Positions 24,353 to 33,324 of a stretch of 64,000 bases of DNA are shown here, in pieces (the first letter of the stretch is position 1; each line of letters begins with the position of its first letter). This DNA comes from Streptomyces sp. NBC_00464 (GTDB lineage: Bacteria; Actinomycetota; Actinomycetes; Streptomycetales; Streptomycetaceae). Below the pieces are notes generated by a model. It did no database searches. It saw nothing but the letters and a program-made list of their open reading frames with translations, and was not told the origin of the DNA. The position numbers were made by a program, and so were the translations under genes. The stretch is taken from the NCBI RefSeq assembly GCF_036013915.1, contig NZ_CP107899.1, forward strand, positions 6,724,001 to 6,788,000. The letters are read 5' to 3'.

Positions 24353-26053
24353 ATGACGTCCACGGTGCCCCCGGCCGTCCCGCACACCGACGCAGCCCCG
24401 CCGATCACCATGTTCGGGCCGGACTTCCCCTACGCGTACGACGACTTCCTCGCACACCCCGCGGGACTCGGACAGATACCGGCGACCGAGCACGGCAGCG
24501 AGGTGGCCGTCATCGGCGGTGGGCTCTCCGGCATCGTCACCGCCTACGAGCTGATGAAGATGGGGCTCAAGCCCGTCGTCTACGAGGCCGACCGCATCGG
24601 CGGACGGCTGCGCACCGTCGAGTTCGACGGCTGCACCACGGACGGCGAGCCCCTCACCGCCGAGATGGGCGCGATGCGCTTCCCGCCGTCCTCGACCGCC
24701 CTCCAGCACTACATCGACCTGGTGGGTCTGGAGACGAAGCCGTTCCCCAACCCGCTCTCCCCGGTCACGCCCTCGACCGTCGTCGACCTCAAGGGCGAGT
24801 CGCACTACGCCAGGACCATCGACGACCTCCCGCAGGTCTACCGCGACGTGATGGACGCCTGGAACGCCTGCCTGGAGGAGGGTGCCGACTTCTCCGACAT
24901 GAACCGGGCAATGCGCGAGCGCGACGTCCCGCGGATCCGGGAGATCTGGGCCCGGCTCGTCGGGAAGCTCGACAACCAGACCTTCTACGGCTTCCTCTGC
25001 GACTCCGACGCCTTCAAGTCCTTCCGTCACCGTGAGATCTTCGGGCAGGTCGGCTTCGGCACCGGCGGCTGGGACACCGACTTCCCCAACTCCATCCTGG
25101 AGATCCTCCGCGTCGTCTACACAGAGGCGGACGACCACCACCGCTCCATCGTCGGCGGCAGCCAGCAGCTCCCGCTGCGTCTGTGGGAACGCGAACCGCG
25201 GAAGATCGTCCACTGGCCGCTCGGCACCTCGCTGGCCTCGCTGCACGACGGAGAACCGCGCCCCGCGGTGACCCGGCTCAACCGCACCGCCGGGAACCGG
25301 ATCACCGTCACCGACGCCACGGGCGACATCCGCACCTTCCGGGCGGCCGTCTTCACCGGACAGTCCTGGCTGCTGCTCTCCAAGATCGCCTGCGACGACG
25401 CGCTCTTCCCGATCGACCACTGGACGGCGATGGAGCGCACCCACTACATGGAGTCGTCCAAGCTGTTCGTCCCCGTCGACCGGCCGTTCTGGCTGGACAA
25501 GGAGGAGACCACCGGGCGCGACACCATGTCGATGACGCTGACCGACCGGATGACCCGGGGTACGTACCTCCTCGACGACGGCCCGGACAAGCCGGCCAGC
25601 ATCTGCCTCTCGTACACCTGGTGCGACGACAGCCTGAAGTGGCTGCCGCTCTCCGCGACCGAGCGCATGGACGTCATGCTGAAGTCGCTCGGCGAGATCT
25701 ATCCGAACGTGGACATCCGGGGGCACATCACCGGAAACCCGGTGACGGTCTCCTGGGAGAACGAGCCGTACTTCATGGGCGCGTTCAAGGCCAATCTGCC
25801 CGGCCACTACCGCTACCAGCGGCGGCTGTTCACCCACTTCATGCAGGACCGGCTGCCCGCCGACAAGCGGGGCCTGTTCCTCGCGGGCGACGACATCTCC
25901 TGGACGGCCGGCTGGGCCGAGGGGGCCGTCCAGACCGCACTGAACGCCGTCTGGGGTGTGATGACCCAGTTCGGCGGTGCGACCGACGGCACCAACCCCG
26001 GCCCCGGCGACGTCTTCGACGAGATCGCCCCGGTCGAACTACCGGAGGACTGA
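24353..26053 (+). CDS. davB: FAD-dependent amine oxidase, probable L-lysine 2-monooxygenase
   Basis: The 566-residue flavoprotein has the FAD dinucleotide motif VIGGGLSGIVTAYE at about 53-66 and a C-terminal FAD segment LAGDDISWTAGWAEGAV. The N-terminal stretch ITMFGPDFPYAYDDFLAHPA, the length and the ending GPGDVFDEI match lysine 2-monooxygenase (DavB) of pseudomonads as I recall it; the enzyme converts L-lysine and O2 to 5-aminovaleramide, CO2 and water. The relative tryptophan 2-monooxygenase is the main alternative, and then davA would make indole acetate. The davA neighbour favours lysine. It converges on the FAH-family gene with an 18-bp gap. Confidence 0.85.
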   Translation: MTSTVPPAVPHTDAAPPITMFGPDFPYAYDDFLAHPAGLGQIPATEHGSEVAVIGGGLSGIVTAYELMKMGLKPVVYEADRIGGRLRTVEFDGCTTDGEPLTAEMGAMRFPPSSTALQHYIDLVGLETKPFPNPLSPVTPSTVVDLKGESHYARTIDDLPQVYRDVMDAWNACLEEGADFSDMNRAMRERDVPRIREIWARLVGKLDNQTFYGFLCDSDAFKSFRHREIFGQVGFGTGGWDTDFPNSILEILRVVYTEADDHHRSIVGGSQQLPLRLWEREPRKIVHWPLGTSLASLHDGEPRPAVTRLNRTAGNRITVTDATGDIRTFRAAVFTGQSWLLLSKIACDDALFPIDHWTAMERTHYMESSKLFVPVDRPFWLDKEETTGRDTMSMTLTDRMTRGTYLLDDGPDKPASICLSYTWCDDSLKWLPLSATERMDVMLKSLGEIYPNVDIRGHITGNPVTVSWENEPYFMGAFKANLPGHYRYQRRLFTHFMQDRLPADKRGLFLAGDDISWTAGWAEGAVQTALNAVWGVMTQFGGATDGTNPGPGDVFDEIAPVELPED

Positions 26054-26071
26054 GACCGGTTGCGTCCCCGG

Positions 26072-26920
26072 TTACGCGGGGCGGCAGAGGCTGCGCTGCC
26101 GGCCCAGGCCCGAGATCTCGACCTCCATCACGTCGCCCTCGGCCAGGTACGGGAAGCGGCCGGACAGGGCCACGCCCTGCGGCGTACCGGTGTTGATGAT
26201 GTCGCCGGGCTCCAGCACCAGGTACTGCGACAGATGGTGCACCAGATGCGCCACGCTGAAGATCATGTCCGCGGTGGAGGAGTCCTGCCGGGGCTCGCCG
26301 TTGACGAAGCTGCGCAGCCGCAACTGCTGCGGATCGCCCACCTCGTCGGCGGTCACCAGGACCGGGCCCAGTGGGTTGAAGGTGGCGCAGCTCTTGCCCT
26401 TGGACCACTGGCCCCCCGACTCCTCCAGTTGGAAGGCGCGCTCGGAGACGTCGTTGCTGACCGCGTAACCGGCGATGTGGGCGGCGGCGTCGGCGGGGGA
26501 GTCCAGGTAGGAGGCGCGGCGGCCGATCACGACGGCCAGCTCCACCTCCCAGTCGGTCTTCTTCGAACCGCGCGGGATGAGGACGTCGTCGTACGGACCG
26601 ACCACCGTGTTCGGCGACTTGTAGAAGAGGATCGGCTGCTCCGGCGGTTCGGCACCGGACTCGGCGGCGTGGGCCGCGTAGTTCTGCCCGATGCACAGGA
26701 GCGCGGAGGGCCGGGCCACCGGGGCGCCGATGCGCTGCCCGGTGATGTCGGTCTCCGGGAGCTTCGGCTCGGCGGGGATCAGGTGCGGCTTGTCGGCCAG
26801 CGCGGCGAGGAAGGCGCCGTCGATGTCGTCGGTGATGCCGGACAGGTCGTAGTGGCGGCCCTCGGGGCAGACGGCGACCGGGCGCTCATGGCCCGGCTCG
26901 CCGATGCGCATCAGTCGCAT
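26072..26920 (-). CDS. Fumarylacetoacetate hydrolase-family protein
   Basis: The 282-residue protein has the FAH fold: CIGQNYAAHAAESG, the metal ligands in TDWEVELAVVIG, and GDIINTGTPQGVA near the C-terminus. Enzymes of this family cleave carbon-carbon bonds of diketo acids, hydrate enols or decarboxylate; in sugar-acid pathways relatives cleave 2,4-diketo-3-deoxy acids to pyruvate plus a hydroxy acid. It is the last gene of a nine-gene minus-strand operon, 47 bp after the hydroxyacid dehydrogenase gene. ATG at 26920 has AGGAGA upstream. Confidence 0.9.
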   Translation of the reverse strand: MRLMRIGEPGHERPVAVCPEGRHYDLSGITDDIDGAFLAALADKPHLIPAEPKLPETDITGQRIGAPVARPSALLCIGQNYAAHAAESGAEPPEQPILFYKSPNTVVGPYDDVLIPRGSKKTDWEVELAVVIGRRASYLDSPADAAAHIAGYAVSNDVSERAFQLEESGGQWSKGKSCATFNPLGPVLVTADEVGDPQQLRLRSFVNGEPRQDSSTADMIFSVAHLVHHLSQYLVLEPGDIINTGTPQGVALSGRFPYLAEGDVMEVEISGLGRQRSLCRPA

Positions 26921-26967
26921 GACGGTGAGATCTCCTGAGAGGTACGGGTACGGGGACTTGGGGACGG

Positions 26968-27993
26968 TCAGTGCAGGCGGGTGAGGGCGTCGGCGGTGAC
27001 GGCGTGGACCGGCGGACGCCCGGCGAGCAGTCGCAGCACCTCGTTGACGGCGCTGGTGCCCAGCCGCTGCCGGCACTCGACACTGCCCGCCGCCTGGTGC
27101 GGGGTGAGCAGCACGTTCGGCAGCGCGCGGAAGGGGTGGTCTGCGGGCAGCGGCTCGGCGTCGAAGACGTCGATCGCCGCGTCCAGCCGGCCCGTGGTCA
27201 GCTCGGCGAGGAGCGCGTTCTCGTCCACCAGCCAGGACCGGGCGGTGTTCACGAGGCCCGCACCGTCCGGCATCAGGGCCAGCTGTGCGGCGCCGATCAT
27301 CCGGTGGGTCTCCTCGGTGACCGGTGCGTGCACGGCCACGATCCGGCTGCGGGAGAGCAGCGTCTCCAGTGGTACGGACGTCACGCCGATGGCCTGGGCC
27401 TCGGCCTCCGAAAGGAACGGGTCGGTGACGCTCACCCGCGCCCCCATCGCCCGCGCCAGCCGGATGTAGGCGCGACCGGTGCGGGAGGCGCCGATCACAC
27501 CGATCTCGCTGCCGTGGATCTCGTGGCGAGGTGGGGCCTCGCTCGCCGCCGCCCAGTCCAGTCCGCCGCGCAGGGCATGGTCGAAGCGCTGGATGCGGTG
27601 GAGCAGCGAGAGCGTGAAGGCGAGCGCCACCTCGGCGACCGGGCGGGCCATCTCGTCACCGGCCTGGGTGACCAGGACGGAGCGCCGGAACACCTCCTCG
27701 GTGACATAGGGGGCCACCGCCGAGCCGGTGTGCGCCACCAGCTCCAGCCGGTCCGCGTGCGCCAGCAGTTCCGCGTCCACCTTGGGCGCCCGCCACGAGG
27801 TGATCAGCGCACGGGCGCCGGGCAGGGCCGCCGCGACCGCCGCCCGGTCGGAGTGGTCGTCGACGACGGTGACTTCGGCGGCCCGCTCCAGCTCCTGCCA
27901 CACCTCGGCCGTGAAGAACTGGGCACGCAGGCCCGGCGGTACGGCGACGACGACCCGTGAGGGGCGGTCGGCGGGTTCAGGAGAGCCAGGCAT
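26968..27993 (-). CDS. D-isomer-specific 2-hydroxyacid dehydrogenase-family protein
   Basis: The 341-residue protein has the catalytic Arg in NTARSWLVDE, Glu in DVFDAEPLP and His in LTPHQAAGS, the triad of NAD-dependent D-2-hydroxyacid dehydrogenases. The dinucleotide loop is GVIGASRTGR, so the second Gly of GxGxxG is Ser, a known variant in this clade. It probably reduces or oxidises a 2-keto/2-hydroxy sugar acid. ATG at 27993 (GGAG upstream) overlaps the preceding gene by 17 bp; a start at 28020 would overlap more. Confidence 0.88.
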   Translation of the reverse strand: MPGSPEPADRPSRVVVAVPPGLRAQFFTAEVWQELERAAEVTVVDDHSDRAAVAAALPGARALITSWRAPKVDAELLAHADRLELVAHTGSAVAPYVTEEVFRRSVLVTQAGDEMARPVAEVALAFTLSLLHRIQRFDHALRGGLDWAAASEAPPRHEIHGSEIGVIGASRTGRAYIRLARAMGARVSVTDPFLSEAEAQAIGVTSVPLETLLSRSRIVAVHAPVTEETHRMIGAAQLALMPDGAGLVNTARSWLVDENALLAELTTGRLDAAIDVFDAEPLPADHPFRALPNVLLTPHQAAGSVECRQRLGTSAVNEVLRLLAGRPPVHAVTADALTRLH

Positions 27994-29032
27994 CGAGGTG
28001 CTCCGCAACGAAGGCGTCATCGGTCAGCCAAGGGTAGGCCGCGGCCACCCGGGTGATCTCGTCGGCCTGTCCGGGGGAGAGCGTCTCGGCCGGGTCCAGG
28101 CAGCGGATGTTCGCCAGCAGGCCCTGGCGGCGCAGCACTTCGTGCACCCCGGCGATGCAGCCGCGGAAGGCGCCCCGCACGTCGAAGACCGCGCTGTTGG
28201 CGTCCGTGAGCTCGGAGCGGCGGGCCAGGCAGCGGACCATCGCTCCGTGGTCCCCGGCGCGGGCCCGCCGTACGTCGTCGAGCAGGGTCACGGCGGAGCT
28301 CGTCCACACGGCCCACTGGCCGAGCAGCCCGCCCGCGAACCAGCGCGGGGTGCCGGTGGCCGTCTCGTACGGGGTGAGCAGATCGCCGATGATGTCGTCG
28401 TCGTTGCCGGTGTACAGCGCCACCTCGTCGGCCCGGTCGGCGGCGGCGACCGCCCGGACGACATCGGCGGTGCGGTAGCGGTCGAACGGGGCGATCTTCA
28501 CGGCGACCGTGCTGGGGAGGTCGGTGAACGCGGACCAGAACGCGGGCGACAAGTACCGTCCGCCGACGGCCTCCTGGAGGTAGAAGCCGATGACCGGAAG
28601 CACCTCGCCGACCGCCCGCGCCCGCTCCAGCAGCCCCTTCTCGTCGGCCCCGGGCACGGCCGGGCTGAGCAGGACCGCGTCGTAGCCGAGCGCCGCGGCG
28701 GTCTCCGCCTCCGCGACGGCCTGGGCGGTGTAACCGCAGGCACCGGCGACCTTCACGAACGGGCGGCCGGCCTCGGCGTCGATCGTCTCGGCGGCGAGCT
28801 CCAGCACGGGACGGAACAGGCCCACCTCCCGCTCGCGGATCTCGAACTGGGTGGTGTGCACGGCGACGGCGGCGCCGCCCGCGCCCGAGGCGAGGTAGTA
28901 GCGGGTCAGCGCCCGCTGCCGGCGCTCGTCGAAGGTGCCGTCCGCGTGCAGGGCGAGCGGATGGGCGGGGATGGCCGCGCCATGGGCGAGCAGCTCCAGG
29001 GCGGGGGTGGACCGGAGGGTGGGAGTGGACAT
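27977..29032 (-). CDS. Dihydrodipicolinate synthase-like aldolase/dehydratase
   Basis: The 351-residue TIM-barrel protein resembles the DapA/NAL superfamily, which uses a Schiff-base Lys. A candidate Lys is in VAVKIAPFDR with the Tyr in IGFYLQE. It is about 50 residues longer than DapA and lacks the clear lysine-pathway context. In sugar-acid operons such enzymes cleave or dehydrate 2-keto-3-deoxy acids. It sits between the epimerase and hydroxyacid dehydrogenase genes (gap of 8 bp, overlap of 17 bp). Confidence 0.82.
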   Translation of the reverse strand: MSTPTLRSTPALELLAHGAAIPAHPLALHADGTFDERRQRALTRYYLASGAGGAAVAVHTTQFEIREREVGLFRPVLELAAETIDAEAGRPFVKVAGACGYTAQAVAEAETAAALGYDAVLLSPAVPGADEKGLLERARAVGEVLPVIGFYLQEAVGGRYLSPAFWSAFTDLPSTVAVKIAPFDRYRTADVVRAVAAADRADEVALYTGNDDDIIGDLLTPYETATGTPRWFAGGLLGQWAVWTSSAVTLLDDVRRARAGDHGAMVRCLARRSELTDANSAVFDVRGAFRGCIAGVHEVLRRQGLLANIRCLDPAETLSPGQADEITRVAAAYPWLTDDAFVAEHLDAWLS

Positions 29033-29040
29033 GGAGTGGA

Positions 29041-30069
29041 TCAGAACCTTCCGTCACGTACCTGGAACTTGGTGGGCTTGCCGGACAGCGGCAGCCCGCG
29101 GCGCAGCCAGTCGGCCTGCCATTCGACGAGGGTGCGCAGGGCGACATCCGGGTAGCCGAAGAGAGCATGGCAGCGGCTCGCGTCGGAGAGCAGCGCGGTG
29201 GGCGCCTCCGTACCGGCGAGCACCGGCTCACGGTCGAACTCCTCGCCGAACCACTGCGCGATGCGGCGCACCGAAGCGGTCTCGGGTCCGGTGAGGTTGA
29301 GGGTGAACGCCTCGCCGTCGGTGGCGTGCAGCAGGGCGCGCAGGGCGACCTCGTTGGCGTACCCCTGCCAGACCACATTGGCGTGACCGGTCGTCACATC
29401 GACCGGCTCCCCGGCCTGCACCCGGTAGGCGATGTCGGCCAGTACGCCGTAGCGCAGGTCGACCGCGTAGTTGAGGCGGATGTTGGCGACCCTGGTGCCC
29501 CGGGTCAGCGCCGCGTGATCGAAGATCCGCTCCCGGCCGAGGCAGGACATCGCGTACTCGCCGACCGGGCCCACCGGGTCGGTCTCGGTGCAGCCGCCGG
29601 AGGAGACCGGCACCAGCGGGTAGACGTTCCCGGTGGAGAACGCGGCGATCCGCGAACCCGACCAGCGCCGGGCCACCCGGTCGGGCATCGCGGCGTTCAC
29701 CGCCCAGGCGTGCGAAGGCGCCCCGGCGGAACCGAACTTGGCGCCGACCATGAAGACGACGTTCCCGGCATCGGGGAGTCGGGCCAGATCGGCGGCCGGG
29801 TCCATCAGGTCGAAGGCGACGGTACGGACCCCGGCGGACTCCAGCTCCTCGGCGGCGGCCTTGTCGGACCAGCGGGAGACCGCGTACACGGTCACGTCCG
29901 CACGGCCCGCGGCGTCCAGCGCCCGGCGCGCCAGCCGGCACAGACTGGGGCCCATCTTGCCTCCGGCGCCGAGCACCAGCAGATCGCCTTCGAGGCGGCC
30001 GAGATCGGCGACGAGCGCGGGGGAAGGGGTGGCGAGCCGCTCTTCGAGTGCGGCCTCATCGGTGAACAT
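29041..30069 (-). CDS. NAD-dependent epimerase/dehydratase-like protein
   Basis: The 342-residue Rossmann protein shows the dinucleotide motif VLGAGGKMGPSLC near residue 32 and FSTGNVYP at the place of the SDR Ser. The usual YxxxK appears altered: EYAMSCLGRER has Tyr but no Lys three residues later, so activity of the classic type is uncertain. The extended SDR family acts on nucleotide sugars or sugar acids. It is 6 bp after the second permease gene in the operon. Confidence 0.82.
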   Translation of the reverse strand: MFTDEAALEERLATPSPALVADLGRLEGDLLVLGAGGKMGPSLCRLARRALDAAGRADVTVYAVSRWSDKAAAEELESAGVRTVAFDLMDPAADLARLPDAGNVVFMVGAKFGSAGAPSHAWAVNAAMPDRVARRWSGSRIAAFSTGNVYPLVPVSSGGCTETDPVGPVGEYAMSCLGRERIFDHAALTRGTRVANIRLNYAVDLRYGVLADIAYRVQAGEPVDVTTGHANVVWQGYANEVALRALLHATDGEAFTLNLTGPETASVRRIAQWFGEEFDREPVLAGTEAPTALLSDASRCHALFGYPDVALRTLVEWQADWLRRGLPLSGKPTKFQVRDGRF

Positions 30070-30075
30070 GTGTGG

Positions 30076-31029
30076 CTATCCCTTGATTCCGGACGCGGTG
30101 ACGCCCTCGGTGAAGTAGCGCTGGCCCACCATGTATGCGGCGAAGATGGGCACGAACGCGATGACGGAGCCGGAGAGCACCACATTGAGCGGCACGTTCT
30201 GCTGCTGGAGCGAGGCGATGCCGACGGTGAGGGTGCGCATGTCGGTGGACTGGCCGATGACCAACGGCCACAGGAAGTCGTTCCAGTGCCACAGGAAGAC
30301 GAAGACGCCGAGTGTGGCGAGGATCGGCTTCAGCAGTGGCAGCACGATCCGGTAGAAGATCTGCCACTCGTTGCAGCCGTCCAGCCGGGCAGCCTCGAAG
30401 AGCTCGTCCGGCAGGCCCTGGATGAACTGCCGCATCAGGAACACCGCCTGGGCGTTGGCCAGGGTCGGCACGATCAGACCCCAGTACGTGTCGACGCCGC
30501 CCAGCTTCGCGATCATCGCGAAGGTCGGGATCATCGTGACGTGGTACGGGACCATCACCATCGACAGGAACGACCAGAACATCGTCTCCCGGCCCGGGAA
30601 GCGCTTCTTGGCGAAGGCGTAGCCGGCGAGGGAGGCGAGCAGCAGCACGCCGACGACGGAGACGACCGAGTAGATCAGCGTGTTCAGCAGCCAGCGGGGC
30701 ACGTCCTGGGCGCCCATGACGGTGTCGTACGCCTCGCCGGTCAGCGGCCACGGCAGCAGACTTCCGGGGAAGTCGACCGCCGCGGACGGCTTCAGGGAGA
30801 GCACGACCATCGCGTAGAACGGGAAGACCGTGACGAGCGCGGCCACCGTCAGGAGCACGCCGCGTGCGATCTTTCCGGTCCGGGTGGCGCGCATGCCGTA
30901 CGGGACGGTGTCCTGCTCGGAGAGCTTCTGCAGTTTGCGCATGGCCCGGCGCTCCGCCCGGTCAGGCGGTGCGGGAGCCCGGCCTGCGGGCTGGGCCTTC
31001 GTCTCTGCGGGTGCTGCGGTCATGGTCAC
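30076..31029 (-). CDS. Carbohydrate ABC transporter permease (MalG type)
   Basis: The 317-residue membrane protein has about six transmembrane segments and the permease loop EAARLDGCNEWQIFYRIVLPLLKP, the EAA motif that contacts the ATPase. The N-terminal 50 residues are cytoplasmic and charged. The GTG at 31029 overlaps the stop of the first permease gene by 4 bp (GTGA); an ATG lies 6 bases later. No ATPase gene is present; in Streptomyces a shared ATPase, MsiK, serves many such importers. Confidence 0.92.
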   Translation of the reverse strand: MTMTAAPAETKAQPAGRAPAPPDRAERRAMRKLQKLSEQDTVPYGMRATRTGKIARGVLLTVAALVTVFPFYAMVVLSLKPSAAVDFPGSLLPWPLTGEAYDTVMGAQDVPRWLLNTLIYSVVSVVGVLLLASLAGYAFAKKRFPGRETMFWSFLSMVMVPYHVTMIPTFAMIAKLGGVDTYWGLIVPTLANAQAVFLMRQFIQGLPDELFEAARLDGCNEWQIFYRIVLPLLKPILATLGVFVFLWHWNDFLWPLVIGQSTDMRTLTVGIASLQQQNVPLNVVLSGSVIAFVPIFAAYMVGQRYFTEGVTASGIKG

Positions 31030-31931
31030 TGGTCCTTCCCGATCACGAGCCGCTGGATCACCGCGACCACCACGGTCAGCACGAAGAGCGCGACCCCGAT
31101 GGCGGAGGCGTAACCCAGGTCGAAGTACTTGAAGCCCGCGTCGTAGAGCTGGAAGACGAGCGTGTAACTGGCGTTGGCGGGACCGCCGCCCGTCATCGTG
31201 TACACGGCGTCGAAGACCTGGAACGAGGCCGTCGTCTCGATCACCGCGAGGAAGAACAGAGCGGGCTTGAGCTGCGGGAGCACGATGTACCGGAACCGCT
31301 GCCAGGGGCCGGCCCCGTCGGTGAGGGCGGCCTCCTCCAGCTCGCGCGGGATGTCCTGCATCCGGGCGAGCAGGATGAGCATCCCGTACCCGAAGCGGGA
31401 CCAGACGCCGACGATCGCGAGCGCGGGCAGCACCAGCACGTCGTCGGAGAGCCAGGAGCCCTCGGACATCCCGAACCAGCCCATCAGGGTGGACCACGGG
31501 CCGCCGGTCGAGAAGATCCACACGAAGACGGTCGCGGCCAGCACCAGCGAGGTGACGACCGGCAGGAAGAACACCGAACGGAAGAACTTGGCGCCGCGGA
31601 ACGCACGCCGGGTGATCAGTGCCAGGGACACCGAGGCGATGAGCGTGCCCGGCACGGCGAGCACGGTGTAGAGGACGGTGACCTTCAGCGCCTGCCAGAA
31701 CAGCGGGTCGTCCCACAGGCGGGTGAAGTTGTCGAGCCCGATGAAGCTGCCGCCGCCGGTGAGGGAGTAGTCGGTGAAACTCATCAGCACACCGGCGACG
31801 CCCGGACCGAACCGGAAGGCGAGGAACAGCAGGAAACACGGGAGGACGAAGAGCAGGCCGATCCGGGCCTCGCGGCGCGCCTGCGGCCCGCTGCGACGGC
31901 CCCGGCGGGTGGGTTCCGCGACGACTGCCAC
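31026..31931 (-). CDS. Carbohydrate ABC transporter permease (MalF type)
   Basis: The 301-residue membrane protein has about six transmembrane segments and the EAA loop EEAALTDGAGPWQRFRYIVLPQLKP. It pairs with the following permease to form the channel of a sugar importer, fed by the binding lipoprotein encoded just upstream. The first 20 residues are Arg-rich and cytoplasmic. GGAGATC lies before its ATG. Confidence 0.92.
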   Translation of the reverse strand: MAVVAEPTRRGRRSGPQARREARIGLLFVLPCFLLFLAFRFGPGVAGVLMSFTDYSLTGGGSFIGLDNFTRLWDDPLFWQALKVTVLYTVLAVPGTLIASVSLALITRRAFRGAKFFRSVFFLPVVTSLVLAATVFVWIFSTGGPWSTLMGWFGMSEGSWLSDDVLVLPALAIVGVWSRFGYGMLILLARMQDIPRELEEAALTDGAGPWQRFRYIVLPQLKPALFFLAVIETTASFQVFDAVYTMTGGGPANASYTLVFQLYDAGFKYFDLGYASAIGVALFVLTVVVAVIQRLVIGKDQ

Positions 31932-32026
31932 GGGGATCTCCTTGCGGTACGGGGGAATTGCGGGGGGTCCGGGGGTGTCACCCCCCGTGGGGTCGCGGGG
32001 CCGGAGACCGGCCCCGCGACGGTGGA

Positions 32027-33283
32027 TCAGCGGCCGAGCATCGCCTGCGCGGCCTTCTGAGCGGCGTCCAGCGCCTCCTGCGGGCTCTTCTTGCCGAGCA
32101 GCGCGGCCTGGATCTCCGGCGCGAGCATGCCCTGGACCTCACGCGCCTTGCCCTGGAGCGGGCCCACGTCCATGCTCGGCAGCGTGGCGCCGACGGCGGT
32201 CTGGAGCGCGTCGTCCGGGTAGAGGTCGCCGCCGGACTTGCGGGCCGGGAAGAAGCCGGCGGCCTTCTGCAGACCGGCCGTGTTCTTCGACTCGGCCACG
32301 AAGTTCAGCCAGTCGCCGGTGTTCTTCTTGTCGGCGCCCTTCAGCATCGACAGCGCGCCCACGGTGCCGTAGCCGACCGATGCGGTCTCCTTCAGCGGCG
32401 GCTGGACGACGATGTTCTCCTTGCCCCAGAACGGCTCGACGTCCGCCGGGGTGTTCTGCCAGGTGCAGGCGACCTTGCCCTTGGCGGTCGGGGTCTGCTC
32501 CAGCTTGGGCGTGGTCGTGACGAGGTCCTTGTCGGTGTAGCCGCCGTCGACCAGCTTCTTCAGGTATGTCAGCGCCTTGACGCCGGCCGCGTCGTTGAAG
32601 GTGACGTTCTTGCCGTCCTCGGAGAAGACGTCGCCGCCGGCCTGCCACAGCAGCGGGTAGAAGGTCATGTTCAGCGTCTGCTGGGTGTCGCCGCTGTAAC
32701 TGGTGGCGTAGTAGCCCTTCTCCTTCAGCTTCGGGGCCAGCGCCTCCAGGTCCGCCCAGCTCGACGGGTAGTTCTTCTCCCCGATGGCGGCGAACACGCG
32801 CTTGTCGCAGATCAGCGGGTTGGCGCTGGTCAGGACCGGGGTGGCGAGCGCCTTGCCGTCGACCGTGACGGACTTCAGGGCGAAGTCCGTGTAGTCGGAC
32901 TTGGCGTCGGCCGGCATGTAGTCGTCGGCCGGGACGATGTTCTTGGCGTACTTCGGCAGCTGGTCCGGGATCAGGTAGACCGCGTCCGGGCCCTTGCCGG
33001 AGGCGATGGCCGTGGCCAGAGCGGTGTCGCGGTTGGCCCACGGGAAGGTCTCCACCTTCACCGTGACGCCCGAGTGCTCCTTCTCGAACGCCTTGACCAG
33101 GCCGTCCCAGTACGCCTTGTTCTTGGCCTCGTCGAAGATGACCGGGTAGGTCCACATGGTGACGGTGTTGCCGTCGTCGCCGCCGCTGGAACAGCCGGCC
33201 AGCACACCGGCGGCGAGCGCGGTGGCCACGACGGGCGCGGCGAGGGCACGGACTCTGGAACGACGGGTGAGGAGACGGGACAT
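32027..33283 (-). CDS. Extracellular sugar-binding lipoprotein of an ABC importer
   Basis: The 418-residue protein has an N-terminal export signal ending in the lipobox LAGCSS, so it is anchored to the outer face of the membrane by Cys-30. The rest matches solute-binding family 1 (NTVTMWTYPVIFDEAK, then SGKGPDAVYLIPDQLPKYA). It would capture the sugar or oligosaccharide imported by the two permeases. ATG at 33283 has GGAGG upstream; an earlier in-frame ATG would bury the signal peptide. Confidence 0.93.
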   Translation of the reverse strand: MSRLLTRRSRVRALAAPVVATALAAGVLAGCSSGGDDGNTVTMWTYPVIFDEAKNKAYWDGLVKAFEKEHSGVTVKVETFPWANRDTALATAIASGKGPDAVYLIPDQLPKYAKNIVPADDYMPADAKSDYTDFALKSVTVDGKALATPVLTSANPLICDKRVFAAIGEKNYPSSWADLEALAPKLKEKGYYATSYSGDTQQTLNMTFYPLLWQAGGDVFSEDGKNVTFNDAAGVKALTYLKKLVDGGYTDKDLVTTTPKLEQTPTAKGKVACTWQNTPADVEPFWGKENIVVQPPLKETASVGYGTVGALSMLKGADKKNTGDWLNFVAESKNTAGLQKAAGFFPARKSGGDLYPDDALQTAVGATLPSMDVGPLQGKAREVQGMLAPEIQAALLGKKSPQEALDAAQKAAQAMLGR

Positions 33284-33324
33284 GAGGGGGTCCTCCGAAG
33301 ACGTGAGGGCGGGAAGAGAGGGAG

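Noticed and set aside
24353..26053. Tryptophan 2-monooxygenase (iaaM) for auxin synthesis
   Set aside because: Possible by family, but the N-terminal and C-terminal stretches and the adjacent DavA-like amidase fit lysine 2-monooxygenase better.
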